DNA of 64,000 bases from Telluribacter sp035998675. GTDB lineage: Bacteria > Bacteroidota > Bacteroidia > Cytophagales > Spirosomataceae. The notes below the pieces were generated by a model, which was given only the letters and a program-made list of their open reading frames with translations, ran no database searches and was not told the DNA's origin. Where the stretch lies: contig NZ_DASYHI010000020.1 in the NCBI RefSeq assembly GCF_035998675.1, forward strand, positions 682,001 through 746,000, in the 5' to 3' direction. Made by a program: the position numbers and the translations under genes. Below are positions 43,780 through 52,392 of the stretch, one piece after another. The stretch's first letter is position 1. Each line of letters starts with the position of its first letter.

Positions 43780-44528
43780 GAAAACCAGCCCGCCCCCCGC
43801 AGGCAGACATGGTATTTGGGACGCAGTCGGTCATGGAAACGCTCCGCTCGGGCAAAGAAATTGAGCGGTTGCTGATTCAGCGCGAACTAGGTATGGGTGA
43901 AATAGTGAAACTGGCCCAGGAGCTACAGATTCCCTACCAGCGGGTACCGGTCGAAAAACTGAACCGCGTGACCCGCAAAAACCACCAGGGGGTGGTTTGT
44001 TTTGTTTCCCCGATTCGGTACGTACCCCTGCATAATGTACTTACGCAGGTATACGAAGAGGGAAAAACGCCCCTGTTGCTCATGCTAGACCGCGTAACTG
44101 ATGTACGGAATTTTGGAGCCATCTGCCGTACCGCCGAGTGCGCCGGCGTACAGGCCATTGTAGTACCTCAGAAGGGAGGCGCTCAGATCAATGCCGACGC
44201 CATGAAAACCTCATCCGGTGCCTTAAACTACCTTCCGATTAGTCGGGAGCCGAATCTGGTGGAAACCTTGAGGTACCTCAGTGAAAGTGGCCTACAGGTG
44301 GTAGCCTGTACCGAAAAGGCTACTGCTACGCTGTATGAAGTTGATTTTTCAACCCCGACGGTCATTATTATGGGGTCAGAAGAGGATGGTATTTCTCCGG
44401 AGCTGCTCCGGGCCTGCAATCAACGCGTTCGGATTCCGCTACAGGGACAGGTTGAATCGCTGAATGTATCGGTGGCCACTTCGGTTATTCTGTACGAAGC
44501 CGTACGGCAACGGGTACTTCCTTTATAA
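43755..44528 (+). CDS. rlmB: SpoU-family 23S rRNA 2'-O-methyltransferase (RlmB-like)
   Basis: About 257 residues from ATG 43755, overlapping the previous gene. The N-terminal L30-like substrate domain has FGTQSVMETLRSGKEIERLLIQ and KNHQGVVCFV. The knotted SPOUT domain carries LMLDRVTDVRNFGAICRTAECAG, MKTSSGALNYLPI, IIMGSEEDGISPELL and RIPLQGQVESLNVSVATSVILYE, the three classical motifs that bind S-adenosylmethionine. It methylates a guanosine ribose in 23S rRNA. Assignment to RlmB rather than another TrmH member is likely but not certain. Confidence 0.9.
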   Translation: MEKRSYPIRKPARPPQADMVFGTQSVMETLRSGKEIERLLIQRELGMGEIVKLAQELQIPYQRVPVEKLNRVTRKNHQGVVCFVSPIRYVPLHNVLTQVYEEGKTPLLLMLDRVTDVRNFGAICRTAECAGVQAIVVPQKGGAQINADAMKTSSGALNYLPISREPNLVETLRYLSESGLQVVACTEKATATLYEVDFSTPTVIIMGSEEDGISPELLRACNQRVRIPLQGQVESLNVSVATSVILYEAVRQRVLPL

Positions 44529-44544
44529 TCCAATTAGGGATAAA

Positions 44545-44590
44545 ACAAGAGAAAGCCCTGCACCAGAATTGGTACAGGGCTTTCTCTTGT
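44545..44590. terminator. Bidirectional terminator
   Basis: ACAAGAGAAAGCCCTG at 44545-44560 pairs with CAGGGCTTTCTCTTGT at 44575-44590, with ACC/GGT pairing inside. A-rich and T-rich ends serve both the methyltransferase gene and the convergent lipoprotein gene. Confidence 0.85.
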
Positions 44591-44607
44591 TTTCTTCAAG
44601 CCGACTA

Positions 44608-45075
44608 CTATTTCCCAGTACACTCACGTGGACAAAGTGGACCATCACCGGCGGCATAAGTGTCAGAGGTTGTACGACCTACTGAGCTGGATTTGATATC
44701 ATTGCCGTTTTTGTCAACTCCAATCAACACTACAGTGGTTCTACCAAGGGCATCTTTAGCCAGGTAACAACGAATACCCACGCAGCCTTTCTGGGAAAGA
44801 AGAGCATCTACTACCGTAGCACCATACGCTACCGCGCGGGTCTCTTTGGGAGAAACTTTTTTCTGATAAGCTTCAGTCATAGTATTGAACTGCTCCAGAG
44901 AGATAAGGGACCCCATAGCGTCAGCTACGGTTTTTTCGGCTGCCGATAGAACATTTCCCCTGGCTGAGTTGGCTGCTTTTTGATCGTCTAAGGGAGAGAC
45001 GTTCTCATTGGTTTCTTTTTCACAAGCCCATAGAGAACCTGCCAAAATAAGTAGAGTGAAAAGTAATTTTCTCAT
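44608..45075 (-). CDS. Hypothetical lipoprotein
   Basis: This 155-residue protein has a lipoprotein signal MRKLLFTLLILAGSLWAC with the acceptor Cys at residue 18. The mature part has an alpha-helical middle (SAAEKTVADAMGSLISLEQFNT) and a C-terminal region with four Cys residues (GCVGIRCY, PLCPREC) that could form disulfides. I recognise no family. It is transcribed alone, away from the sensory operon, and ends at the shared terminator. Confidence 0.68.
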   Translation of the reverse strand: MRKLLFTLLILAGSLWACEKETNENVSPLDDQKAANSARGNVLSAAEKTVADAMGSLISLEQFNTMTEAYQKKVSPKETRAVAYGATVVDALLSQKGCVGIRCYLAKDALGRTTVVLIGVDKNGNDIKSSSVGRTTSDTYAAGDGPLCPRECTGK

Positions 45076-45381
45076 AATACGCTTTGTTACAGTGGATTAA
45101 TAGATAGTTAAGAGAATTAAAATACTGAAATTTTTAGTAGGTTTAAAAGTACTGGTACTCACTATTACTAGAAAAATGGCCATTTGACTATTGACTAGCA
45201 AAGGGAGTGCCAACTTTTAAAAATGGCAAGTTTTTGAAAAAATAATTTCGAAAATAACCCAGGCTGATAATCGTTTGCCTTCGTGACAAATATAGCTGCT
45301 CGTCGGAATTGCAGATATATAAATATTATTAAATCATTGTAAAGAAATTAATTTACTCCTAATTGAAAAAAGAAAAACCGT
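45076..45381. other. AT-rich intergenic region
   Basis: This is the upstream region of the minus-strand lipoprotein gene. It is AT-rich, with short A and T runs, and shows no reading frame, hairpin or repeat that I can support. Confidence 0.4.
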
Positions 45382-45466
45382 AAAAAAAAGCCGAGGGGGG
45401 TACGCCGCCTCGGATCTGCTACACAACCTGGTTACCTTCCCTGAGCCTGTAGGTCAGGTCTTTTCT
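45382..45466 (-). ncRNA. Candidate small RNA of about 85 nt on the minus strand
   Basis: On the minus strand, TATCTTTG at 45472-45479 matches the -7 element TAnnTTTG. The predicted transcript contains an internal CTACA/TGTAG pairing and ends in a CCGAGG/CCTCGG hairpin (45391-45412) followed by a run of eight T residues. No reading frame is present. The combination of promoter element, structured body and intrinsic terminator suggests a small RNA. I cannot assign it to a known family. It lies between divergent genes. Confidence 0.5.
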
Positions 45467-45471
45467 CGAAT

Positions 45472-45479
45472 CAAAGATA
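45472..45479 (-). promoter_or_regulatory. -7 promoter element of the candidate small RNA
   Basis: On the minus strand this reads TATCTTTG, an exact match to TAnnTTTG. A -33 element is not obvious. It lies about 90 bases from a terminator on the same strand, with no gene between. Confidence 0.5.
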
Positions 45480-45818
45480 GTGGTAATCAATAGTTGTTTC
45501 TTATGTGATTTTCCCCTGTTTTTAAAATCAGGTATTTCAACGTACCAACTACGTAATTTTACGTGTTGAGATATTTCTTTCCCTAATGCTTTCCTTCCCT
45601 TCGGAAGGTAAACATTCTTACTAGCAGGGACTCAGGACAACTAACAGAAGAGTAAACCAGAGGTACCGTGAAAGCAAATACAGGAGTATTCATTAGTAAC
45701 GATTAAAATTTGTATACTTGCCGTAGAAAAAGGTCAGGTTTTTGCTTTTGCACTAAATGCTGGTTTCCCTCCGTGCTTAATTATTAGTACATCTATCTGC
45801 TGAAGCCTTATAAGCCCG
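45480..45818. other. Upstream region of the sensory operon
   Basis: No gene was seen. CCTTCC/GGAAGG at about 45592-45608 forms a small hairpin. ATTAAAATTTG and TATACTTG near 45705-45720 resemble -7 elements for the gene at 45819, but neither matches TAnnTTTG exactly. The rest has no feature that I can support. Confidence 0.35.
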
Positions 45819-46514
45819 ATGAATGAATATATACAATTTTTTATAAAAAACCCTGTTTCCAGTCTCGCGGTATTTATTACCATAGTACCTATTGTTATAA
45901 TATGGTTCAGGAGAGCATTTATAGATAAAGCTATCCGATTTTTATTTATCTATCTTTTGATCAAACTTGTCATTGATACTGTAATGTTACAGTATGTACT
46001 TAATAACCTCAATAATCTTATTTTCTACAACATTCACATTCCTATCAGGTACATTTTATTAGGCGGAATGTTATACTACTACTTTGAGTCCGTTGTTTAC
46101 AAACGGTTGATAATTAGCACAATGGCCGTTTTTCTTGTATTTTCTATTTGGGATATCCTAAGTGTCAACCCTGACTTATCCGATACTTATAATCATTTGC
46201 TGGTACGGTACTCTTCCACGGTAGAGAGCGTACTGATGATTTTCTGGTTGCTGGCCTTTTACTTTGATGCCATTCAATCCTTGCGAATAACCAACCTTTT
46301 GACTTTTCCTTTCTTTTGGATTTGTGGGGGTCTGCTTTTATTTTATTCGACTTATGTATTTATAGCACCCCTCTTACATTATGTGGTAAAATGGGAAAAT
46401 CAGTTTGATATTGGAATCCTATATCAAGTACCCTATGTATTCGAAATCATTAGTATGGTGCTGATTGGACTAGGCATTACCTATTACTCACCCCGCCAAT
46501 ATGATAGATCCTAG
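45819..46514 (+). CDS. Multi-pass membrane protein of a sensory operon
   Basis: This 231-residue protein has about seven hydrophobic helices. The first two are SSLAVFITIVPIVIIWF and FLFIYLLIKLVIDTVML, and the last is VFEIISMVLIGLGITYY. It has no extra domain. It overlaps the histidine kinase gene by 14 bases. In Bacteroidota such 7-TM proteins encoded with a HisKA_3 kinase and a NarL-type regulator are believed to be the sensing partner, but its ligand is unknown. The gene is more AT-rich than the kinase. Confidence 0.75.
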   Translation: MNEYIQFFIKNPVSSLAVFITIVPIVIIWFRRAFIDKAIRFLFIYLLIKLVIDTVMLQYVLNNLNNLIFYNIHIPIRYILLGGMLYYYFESVVYKRLIISTMAVFLVFSIWDILSVNPDLSDTYNHLLVRYSSTVESVLMIFWLLAFYFDAIQSLRITNLLTFPFFWICGGLLLFYSTYVFIAPLLHYVVKWENQFDIGILYQVPYVFEIISMVLIGLGITYYSPRQYDRS

Positions 46515-47352
46515 TCAAATTCGCTGGGCCATCCTGATTGCCATGTTAGCGATGCTGATGATGGCAGTGTTTGTTATTACCTTCGTAGTGTTATACCAGA
46601 AGCGGCAACTCGCCCAGGAAAAAAACCTGCGGGAGATTGAGAAGGAGTACCAGTTGAAGTTACTGGAGACCGCCCTCGACTCGGAAGAGTCGGAAAGGAA
46701 GCGGATTGCCCAGGATCTGCACGATGACATAGGTACCATGCTATCACTTACCAAGCTGAGCCTAAACCAGTTAACGAAGATTATCAATAAAGATGAGCCT
46801 CAAACGGAGTATACTGCAAATAAGGTACAATCTTTGCTGGAAGAAACAATACTCCATGTTCGCCGGATCACGCGCGAACTGGTACCTACTACTCTGAAAC
46901 AGTTTGGGTTGCCGACGGCGATTGATGAATTTGTGCAGAAACTGGATTCAAATCATTCGACTTCTATCCAGTTTAACTGTAATTTTGAGACTATTCCCCG
47001 GCAGTCGCAGAAGGTAGAACTAACCCTTTACCGGATTATGCAGGAGTTGGTTAACAATGCCCTGAAGCACTCAAGCGGAGACCAGATAGTAGTGGAGTTG
47101 CAGTTGGAAATGGGCAAAATAGAGTTGCAGGTAACCGACAACGGCAAAGGTTTCGATGCCAAGGCCATGAAAGAAAGCAAAAAAGCCGGATTGGGTTTGC
47201 ACAGTATCGACAGTAGGTTGAGCGTTGTACATGGTAATGTTGCCTACCTTACCCCGGCTACCAACGGTTGCCGGATTAAAGTGCAGGTACCCCTGGAACC
47301 CGAAAAGCAGAATAAAACCGAACCACTGCATCCGTTTAGAAAAACGGCCTGA
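46501..47352 (+). CDS. HisKA_3-type sensor histidine kinase
   Basis: This 283-residue kinase has one N-terminal membrane helix (about residues 9-32) and a coiled linker. The phosphoacceptor His74 lies in ERKRIAQDLHDDIGTMLSL, the NarX/DesK-type H-box. The ATPase domain has MQELVNNALKHS (N-box), VTDNGKGFD and GLGLHSIDSRL (G-boxes). It lacks its own sensor domain, so it probably receives signals from the overlapping 7-TM protein. It should phosphorylate the response regulator encoded 71 bp downstream. Confidence 0.92.
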   Translation: MIDPSQIRWAILIAMLAMLMMAVFVITFVVLYQKRQLAQEKNLREIEKEYQLKLLETALDSEESERKRIAQDLHDDIGTMLSLTKLSLNQLTKIINKDEPQTEYTANKVQSLLEETILHVRRITRELVPTTLKQFGLPTAIDEFVQKLDSNHSTSIQFNCNFETIPRQSQKVELTLYRIMQELVNNALKHSSGDQIVVELQLEMGKIELQVTDNGKGFDAKAMKESKKAGLGLHSIDSRLSVVHGNVAYLTPATNGCRIKVQVPLEPEKQNKTEPLHPFRKTA

Positions 47353-47423
47353 CGCAGCTGCATCCACACCACCGACAGATAGTATATTTCTTCCCTTACC
47401 AATAAGAAAATAAGAATACCACT

Positions 47424-48074
47424 ATGTTGAAATTAGCAATTGCTGACGATCATGAGTTGTTCCGGAAAGGTTTCATTTCCATGTTGAATGCCGTGTCTGA
47501 TTTTGAGTTTGTACTGGAGGCATCCAACGGACAGGAACTACTCGACAAGTTGCCCGGCCATATTCCCGATATAGTTTTGATGGACCTGCAGATGCCGGTA
47601 ATGGATGGTATGCAGGCCACCGAAATCCTGTTTGAACAGTACCCTGAAATAAAAGTGATAGTAGTTTCCATGTACGACGAGGACCGCTTTGTTATTCATA
47701 TGCTCGAAAAAGGAGTACAGGGGTACCTGTTAAAGGACACATCGCCGGATGAGGTGGAGAAGGCGATACGCCGGGTTGCGGACGAAGGCTTTTACTACAG
47801 TGACTTTGTGTCGCGGGCTATGCACCGCAAAATGGTCAACCGCCTGCCTACCAAGCAGCCGTTCTTCAACAGTGCCAGCAACGTGGGGTTGTCCAATCGG
47901 GAGCAGGAGGTACTTCAGCTGCTGTGCGACGGCCTGTCAACTACCGAAATCAGCGAAAAACTATTTATCAGTTCACGAACTGTTGAAGGGCACCGGCTGC
48001 GGATTCTGGAAAAAACCGGGACAAAAAACACCGCGGCGGCCGTGGCCTTTGCCTACAAAAATCACCTAATCTGA
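47424..48074 (+). CDS. NarL/FixJ-family response regulator
   Basis: This 216-residue protein has a receiver domain with acidic residues Asp8-Asp9, phosphoacceptor Asp54 in VLMDLQMP and Lys in GYLLKDTS near 103. The C-terminal LuxR-type helix-turn-helix follows: LSNREQEVLQLLCDGLSTTEI and SRTVEGHRLRILEKTG. It is the output of the upstream kinase. The stop region overlaps the convergent RidA gene by 9 bases, so there is no space for a terminator between them. Confidence 0.93.
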   Translation: MLKLAIADDHELFRKGFISMLNAVSDFEFVLEASNGQELLDKLPGHIPDIVLMDLQMPVMDGMQATEILFEQYPEIKVIVVSMYDEDRFVIHMLEKGVQGYLLKDTSPDEVEKAIRRVADEGFYYSDFVSRAMHRKMVNRLPTKQPFFNSASNVGLSNREQEVLQLLCDGLSTTEISEKLFISSRTVEGHRLRILEKTGTKNTAAAVAFAYKNHLI

Positions 48075-48461
48075 GTGGGAAAGGTAGGCGGTAGCCTCAA
48101 TCTCGATCAGGTACTCCGGAGCGATCAGGGCTGATACCTCAACCAGGGTAGTGCAGGGGCGTATTGTCCCAAACACTTCACTGTGCGCCCTGGCTACCTC
48201 TTCCCACCGGCTAATATCCGTTACAAACATGCGGGTCCTGACTACGTCGGAAAAAGTACCTCCCGCTTCCGACAGTACTCCCCCTATTTTTTCCAGGGCA
48301 TAACGGGCTTGTTCGTACATGCTGTCCGGGCCTACTACATTCCCGTCGCGGGAAGCTACGGTACCCGTTATTTCCACCACATTGCCAACCCGAACGGCCC
48401 TCGAATAGCCTACAATAGATTCCCAGGGAGCGCCCGAAGCATAATTGATTCTCTTGTTCAT
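48066..48461 (-). CDS. RidA-family protein
   Basis: This 131-residue protein has the YjgF/YER057c/UK114 fold: INYASGAPWESIVGYSRAVRVG at the start, TGTVASRDG in the middle, MYEQARYALEKIGGVLSEAGGT, VVRTRMFVTDI, and a late CTTLVEVSALIAPEYLIEIEATAY. RidA members deaminate reactive enamine/imine intermediates of PLP enzymes. The typical Arg in the RxxxFV region is present (VRTRMFVTD). It is transcribed alone and ends inside the regulator gene of the opposite strand. Confidence 0.9.
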   Translation of the reverse strand: MNKRINYASGAPWESIVGYSRAVRVGNVVEITGTVASRDGNVVGPDSMYEQARYALEKIGGVLSEAGGTFSDVVRTRMFVTDISRWEEVARAHSEVFGTIRPCTTLVEVSALIAPEYLIEIEATAYLSHSD

Positions 48462-48605
48462 CTTTGTTAATTCGTCAAATGCTGTTACTGTAATCTAAAA
48501 GTAGTACTTTGAACGTATGTTACCCCATGCAGCTTCACCAAATTTATAGCTTTAAGAGCTGGTAAGCCCGGTAGCTAACCAGTCAAAAAGTTGAATTTCC
48601 TCCCT

Positions 48606-49946
48606 ATGAAACATATTGTTATTCTTGGCAATGGTATCAGTGGTATTACGGCGGCCCGGCATATCCGTATGCTCAGTGATCACCGCATAACGGTTATTTC
48701 CGGAGAAACAGAGCATTTTTTCTCCCGTACGGCCCTGATGTACATTTATATGGGCCACATGAAGTACGAGCATACCAAGCCTTACGAAGACTATTTCTGG
48801 CCGAAAAACCGCATTGAGCTGAAAAAAGCCTGGGTTAAACAAATTGATTTTGAGCAAAAAACACTGTTGCTGGAAGGAGAAGAATCTGTTGGGTATGATG
48901 TACTAATCCTGGCGGTGGGTTCTGAACCGAATAAGTTTGACTGGTCGGGACAGGACCTGGATGGGGTTCAGGGACTATACAGCTACCAGGACCTGGAAAA
49001 ACTGGAAAGCTCTACCACGGCGGGTATCCGGCGGGGGGTTATCGTAGGGGGAGGCTTAATTGGAGTAGAGCTGGCCGAAATGTTACTGAGCCGGGATATT
49101 CAGGTAACGCTGCTGGTACGGGATGATGGCTACTGGGGCAGTGTACTACCGGCCGAAGAATCGGCTTTGGTCACCAATCATATACGCACCCACGGGGTGG
49201 ACCTACGGCTCAATACCGAACTGGCCGAAATTAAACCCGACGGTACCGGAAAACGCGTAGGTAGTATCCTGACTAAAGGCGGAGAACAAATTAATTGCGA
49301 GTTCGTGGGCCTGGGGGTGGGGGTTCATCCGTTTATTGAGCTGCTGCAGGAGACATCGGTGGAAACCGATAAAGGTATTCTGATTAATGAATTTCTGGAG
49401 ACTAGCCTGCCCGACGTGTATGCCATAGGCGATTGTGCGCAGCACCGGCAGCCCCCCGCGGGCCGGAAAGCCATTGAGCAAATATGGTATACCGGCCGTA
49501 TTATGGGCGAAACCGTCGCCCGGACCATCTGTGGCGACCGTACTCCCTACACGCCCGGGGTGTTCTTTAACTCGGCCAAGTTTATTGACATTGAATACCA
49601 AACCTACGGGCAGATTACGGTTCCCCTGGAGGAAGATACGGACACTTTTTACTGGGAACATTCTAACGGCCAAACCGCGTTACGTATTAACTACCTGAAA
49701 GAAACGGGAGCAGTTATCGGTTTTAATGCCCTGGGGTTGCGGTTACGACACGAAGTGTGTGATCGGTGGATCAAAAATGAAAGAAGTATCCGGTACGTAC
49801 TGGAACATTTGAAAGAAGTACACTTTGACCCGGAATTCTTCCAACGACACGAAGACGCCATCGTACAATCCTACAACAGTACGCATTCCGAACCAGTCAG
49901 AAAGCAGGAAGTCCGGAAATCGTTTCTGGGCCGGTTGTTTACCTGA
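48606..49946 (+). CDS. FAD-dependent pyridine-nucleotide-disulfide oxidoreductase family protein
   Basis: About 446 residues from ATG 48606 (the 48591 start is a TTG). It has the N-terminal FAD motif VILGNGISGITAARHI, the NAD motif VIVGGGLIGVELAEMLLSRD near 150-170, and the DVYAIGDCAQH FAD-ribityl site. A C-terminal part of about 110 residues has RYVLEHLKEVHFDPEFFQRHED. It resembles nitrite-reductase or rubredoxin-reductase type enzymes that carry electrons. The next gene encodes a membrane polyferredoxin, so the two may transfer electrons to or from the membrane. Confidence 0.87.
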   Translation: MKHIVILGNGISGITAARHIRMLSDHRITVISGETEHFFSRTALMYIYMGHMKYEHTKPYEDYFWPKNRIELKKAWVKQIDFEQKTLLLEGEESVGYDVLILAVGSEPNKFDWSGQDLDGVQGLYSYQDLEKLESSTTAGIRRGVIVGGGLIGVELAEMLLSRDIQVTLLVRDDGYWGSVLPAEESALVTNHIRTHGVDLRLNTELAEIKPDGTGKRVGSILTKGGEQINCEFVGLGVGVHPFIELLQETSVETDKGILINEFLETSLPDVYAIGDCAQHRQPPAGRKAIEQIWYTGRIMGETVARTICGDRTPYTPGVFFNSAKFIDIEYQTYGQITVPLEEDTDTFYWEHSNGQTALRINYLKETGAVIGFNALGLRLRHEVCDRWIKNERSIRYVLEHLKEVHFDPEFFQRHEDAIVQSYNSTHSEPVRKQEVRKSFLGRLFT

Positions 49947-50024
49947 GTGATTCATGCCGGGCTACTACCCTACTCTCCCCCAAATTTAATAGTAGATTTT
50001 TATTACTGTAGACAAGAAATATAG

Positions 50025-51629
50025 ATGAATACCATCCAAAAAATAGGCCTTGGAATGTTTATTATAGGTTTCCTGGCCTGGATTGCCACCCTGACGATGG
50101 GGCAATTTACCCTGACGGACCAGATCTTAAAAGACAATCTGAAGCCGGATCATTATGAACAGCTTCGGCCTTCCCTGGCTCCTATGCTGAACTATACCTA
50201 TGCTACTCCCATTGGTTTTAACCGTGACCTAGCCAATACCATTGAGCAGGTTAACAAAGGGTTTAAGAATCAAAACCAAATGGGTAAGGCCATTAATGAC
50301 AGCTATGCCTTTGTACTCACCAAAGCGGCTTCGCACGGGTATATCCGCGAGGCCAATGTCCTGTTGTTCTGGCTGAGTATTGGTTTGGCTATTGTGGGGG
50401 CTTTGATATATATATTGGCGGGGCTTGGCAAATTACCCGGTATCAAAAACGACCATGTTTACCATCAGTCGGCTACCTCCAGGGGTTGGGTGGGTATCAT
50501 TGTGGGGGCCTTTCTGATCCTCTTTTACATTATTATTTATTTCTTCCCCCAGTACATTGTTAACTGGACCCTCCTGGTCGATCCGCTCAGCCGGGCGTTG
50601 AGTGGGAATCCGGCCAGCCAGTGGTTTTTGTACGGTACCCTTTATACGCTGGCAATTCTGGTCATGGGTGTCCGGATGCTGATCAAGTACCGGCATTCGC
50701 CCTACCAGCAGGTACGTACCGTGTCGGTCATGTTTTTTCAGTTGGCCTTTGCTTTTATCATTGCCGAGATTCTGGTCAGCCTTAGCCTGCCCTACTACGA
50801 TTTTAAAAACATGTGGCCGCTCGACTATGACTTTTTCTTCGAATGGCACCTCGACTCCCTCATTAGTAGCGGCCGGTTGGGCGTATTCATGCTGGTATGG
50901 GGCATTGCCTTATTTATGATTGGGGTACCTCTGCTCACCTACTTCTACGGCAAACGCTGGTACTGCTCGTGGGTATGTGGCTGCGGAGGCCTGGCCGAAA
51001 CGCTGGGCGACCCGTACCGTCAGCTTTCCGACAAGTCGTTGAAAGCCTGGCAGGTGGAGCGGTACATGGTACATGGAGTACTGGTATTTGTGGTGGTTAT
51101 GACCGCCCTGGTACTTTATACCTATTTTACGGGTCAGGGAAATATTGGTCCCATCAGTACCTACAGCGTACGCAGCGCGTATGGCTTCTGGATCGGAGCA
51201 CTATTTTCGGGCATTGTGGGTGTGGGGTTTTATCCGTTCATGGGCAACCGGGTGTGGTGCCGGTACGGCTGCCCGCTGGCGGCCTACCTGGGCATAGTTC
51301 AGCGTTTCAAATCGAAGTTCCGGATAACGACCAACGGCGGGCAGTGTATTTCCTGCGGCAACTGCTCTACCTACTGTGAAATGGGGATTGACGTGCGCTG
51401 GTACGCGCAGCGGGGTCAGGACGTGGTCAGATCTTCCTGCGTGGGTTGCGGTATCTGTTCGGCGGTATGTCCGCGGGGGGTACTTAACCTGGAGAATGCC
51501 GACCCCGATAGCCGGGTCATGATTGCGCCCGAGGTGCTTGTCGGTAACGATATGCCGCAGATAAAAAAACAAGTAAGTACTAGCGTGCCTTCGGACCAAA
51601 AGGTATCTGGAAATGAGAAAGAGGGGTAA
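50025..51629 (+). CDS. Membrane polyferredoxin (NapH/CcoG-like 4Fe-4S protein)
   Basis: This 534-residue protein has about eight hydrophobic helices. The N-terminal half holds an extra periplasmic-type region after the first helix (residues about 28-110). WYCSWVCGCGG and WCRYGCPLA are Cys motifs at membrane edges, as in NapH. The C-terminus has two ferredoxin motifs, CISCGNCSTYC and CVGCGICSAVCP. Such proteins move electrons across the inner membrane. The upstream flavoprotein, 78 bp away, is a likely partner. It could support a reductase encoded elsewhere. Confidence 0.87.
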   Translation: MNTIQKIGLGMFIIGFLAWIATLTMGQFTLTDQILKDNLKPDHYEQLRPSLAPMLNYTYATPIGFNRDLANTIEQVNKGFKNQNQMGKAINDSYAFVLTKAASHGYIREANVLLFWLSIGLAIVGALIYILAGLGKLPGIKNDHVYHQSATSRGWVGIIVGAFLILFYIIIYFFPQYIVNWTLLVDPLSRALSGNPASQWFLYGTLYTLAILVMGVRMLIKYRHSPYQQVRTVSVMFFQLAFAFIIAEILVSLSLPYYDFKNMWPLDYDFFFEWHLDSLISSGRLGVFMLVWGIALFMIGVPLLTYFYGKRWYCSWVCGCGGLAETLGDPYRQLSDKSLKAWQVERYMVHGVLVFVVVMTALVLYTYFTGQGNIGPISTYSVRSAYGFWIGALFSGIVGVGFYPFMGNRVWCRYGCPLAAYLGIVQRFKSKFRITTNGGQCISCGNCSTYCEMGIDVRWYAQRGQDVVRSSCVGCGICSAVCPRGVLNLENADPDSRVMIAPEVLVGNDMPQIKKQVSTSVPSDQKVSGNEKEG

Positions 51630-51691
51630 GTTTTCGGAGTTAACGGTTTTTTCCTATTTTTCGGAAGAAACCAAATCCACCAGTTGCCGCC

Positions 51692-52372
51692 ATGAAAGCC
51701 CTTATCGTCTGTACCAATCACAATGCCTACCCCACCAAATCCGGCAAAACAGGATTATGGTTGAGTGAATTAACCCACTTTTACGATGAACTAGCCCGGC
51801 ACCGGATTCAGATGGATCTGGTAAGTCCGCTGGGTGGAAAGGTACCTATTGATGAGCGCAGCCTTGACCTCAAGGACGAAACCAACCGGAAGTACTACGA
51901 AGATCCGGCCTTTATGCAGAAACTGGAAAACACCCTGAAACCTTCCGATATTAAGCCCGCCGAATACCGGCTCATTTACTTTACGGGTGGGCACGGTACC
52001 ATGTGGGACTTCCCGGACAATCAGGAGCTACAGGAAATCACCCGGCAAATTTACGAAAACTACGGTATGGTGTCGGCGGTATGCCACGGCCTAAGCGGAC
52101 TGCTGAACGTAAAGCTTTCGGATGGAACGCCCTTAATCAAGGACAAGTACCTGACCGGCTTTTCCAATATTGAGGAGAAACTGGTAAGTTTTGTCAGCGA
52201 AGTACCCTTTTACCTGGAAGACAAACTTCAGGAAAACGGAGCTAACTATACGAAGAGCATGATTCCGTTTGTTCAGTACATTGAAGTGGACGAACGGCTC
52301 GTGACGGGACAAAATCCCAACTCGGCCCGCAAAGTGGGCCGAAAGGTACTGGAAGAAATGTTTGATAAATAG
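51692..52372 (+). CDS. DJ-1/PfpI superfamily protein (Hsp31-like)
   Basis: This 226-residue protein has the class I glutamine-amidotransferase-like fold: MKALIVCTNHNAYP, TGLWLSELTHFYDELA, LIYFTGGHGTMWDFPDN and the nucleophile elbow AVCHGLSGLLN with Cys near 131. Glu in the ELTHFY segment and His after Cys complete the Hsp31/glyoxalase-III-type site. Family members act as glyoxalases, deglycases or chaperones. It is cytoplasmic, with no signal sequence. Confidence 0.88.
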   Translation: MKALIVCTNHNAYPTKSGKTGLWLSELTHFYDELARHRIQMDLVSPLGGKVPIDERSLDLKDETNRKYYEDPAFMQKLENTLKPSDIKPAEYRLIYFTGGHGTMWDFPDNQELQEITRQIYENYGMVSAVCHGLSGLLNVKLSDGTPLIKDKYLTGFSNIEEKLVSFVSEVPFYLEDKLQENGANYTKSMIPFVQYIEVDERLVTGQNPNSARKVGRKVLEEMFDK

Positions 52373-52392
52373 GTACTTTACTTCTACCTACC

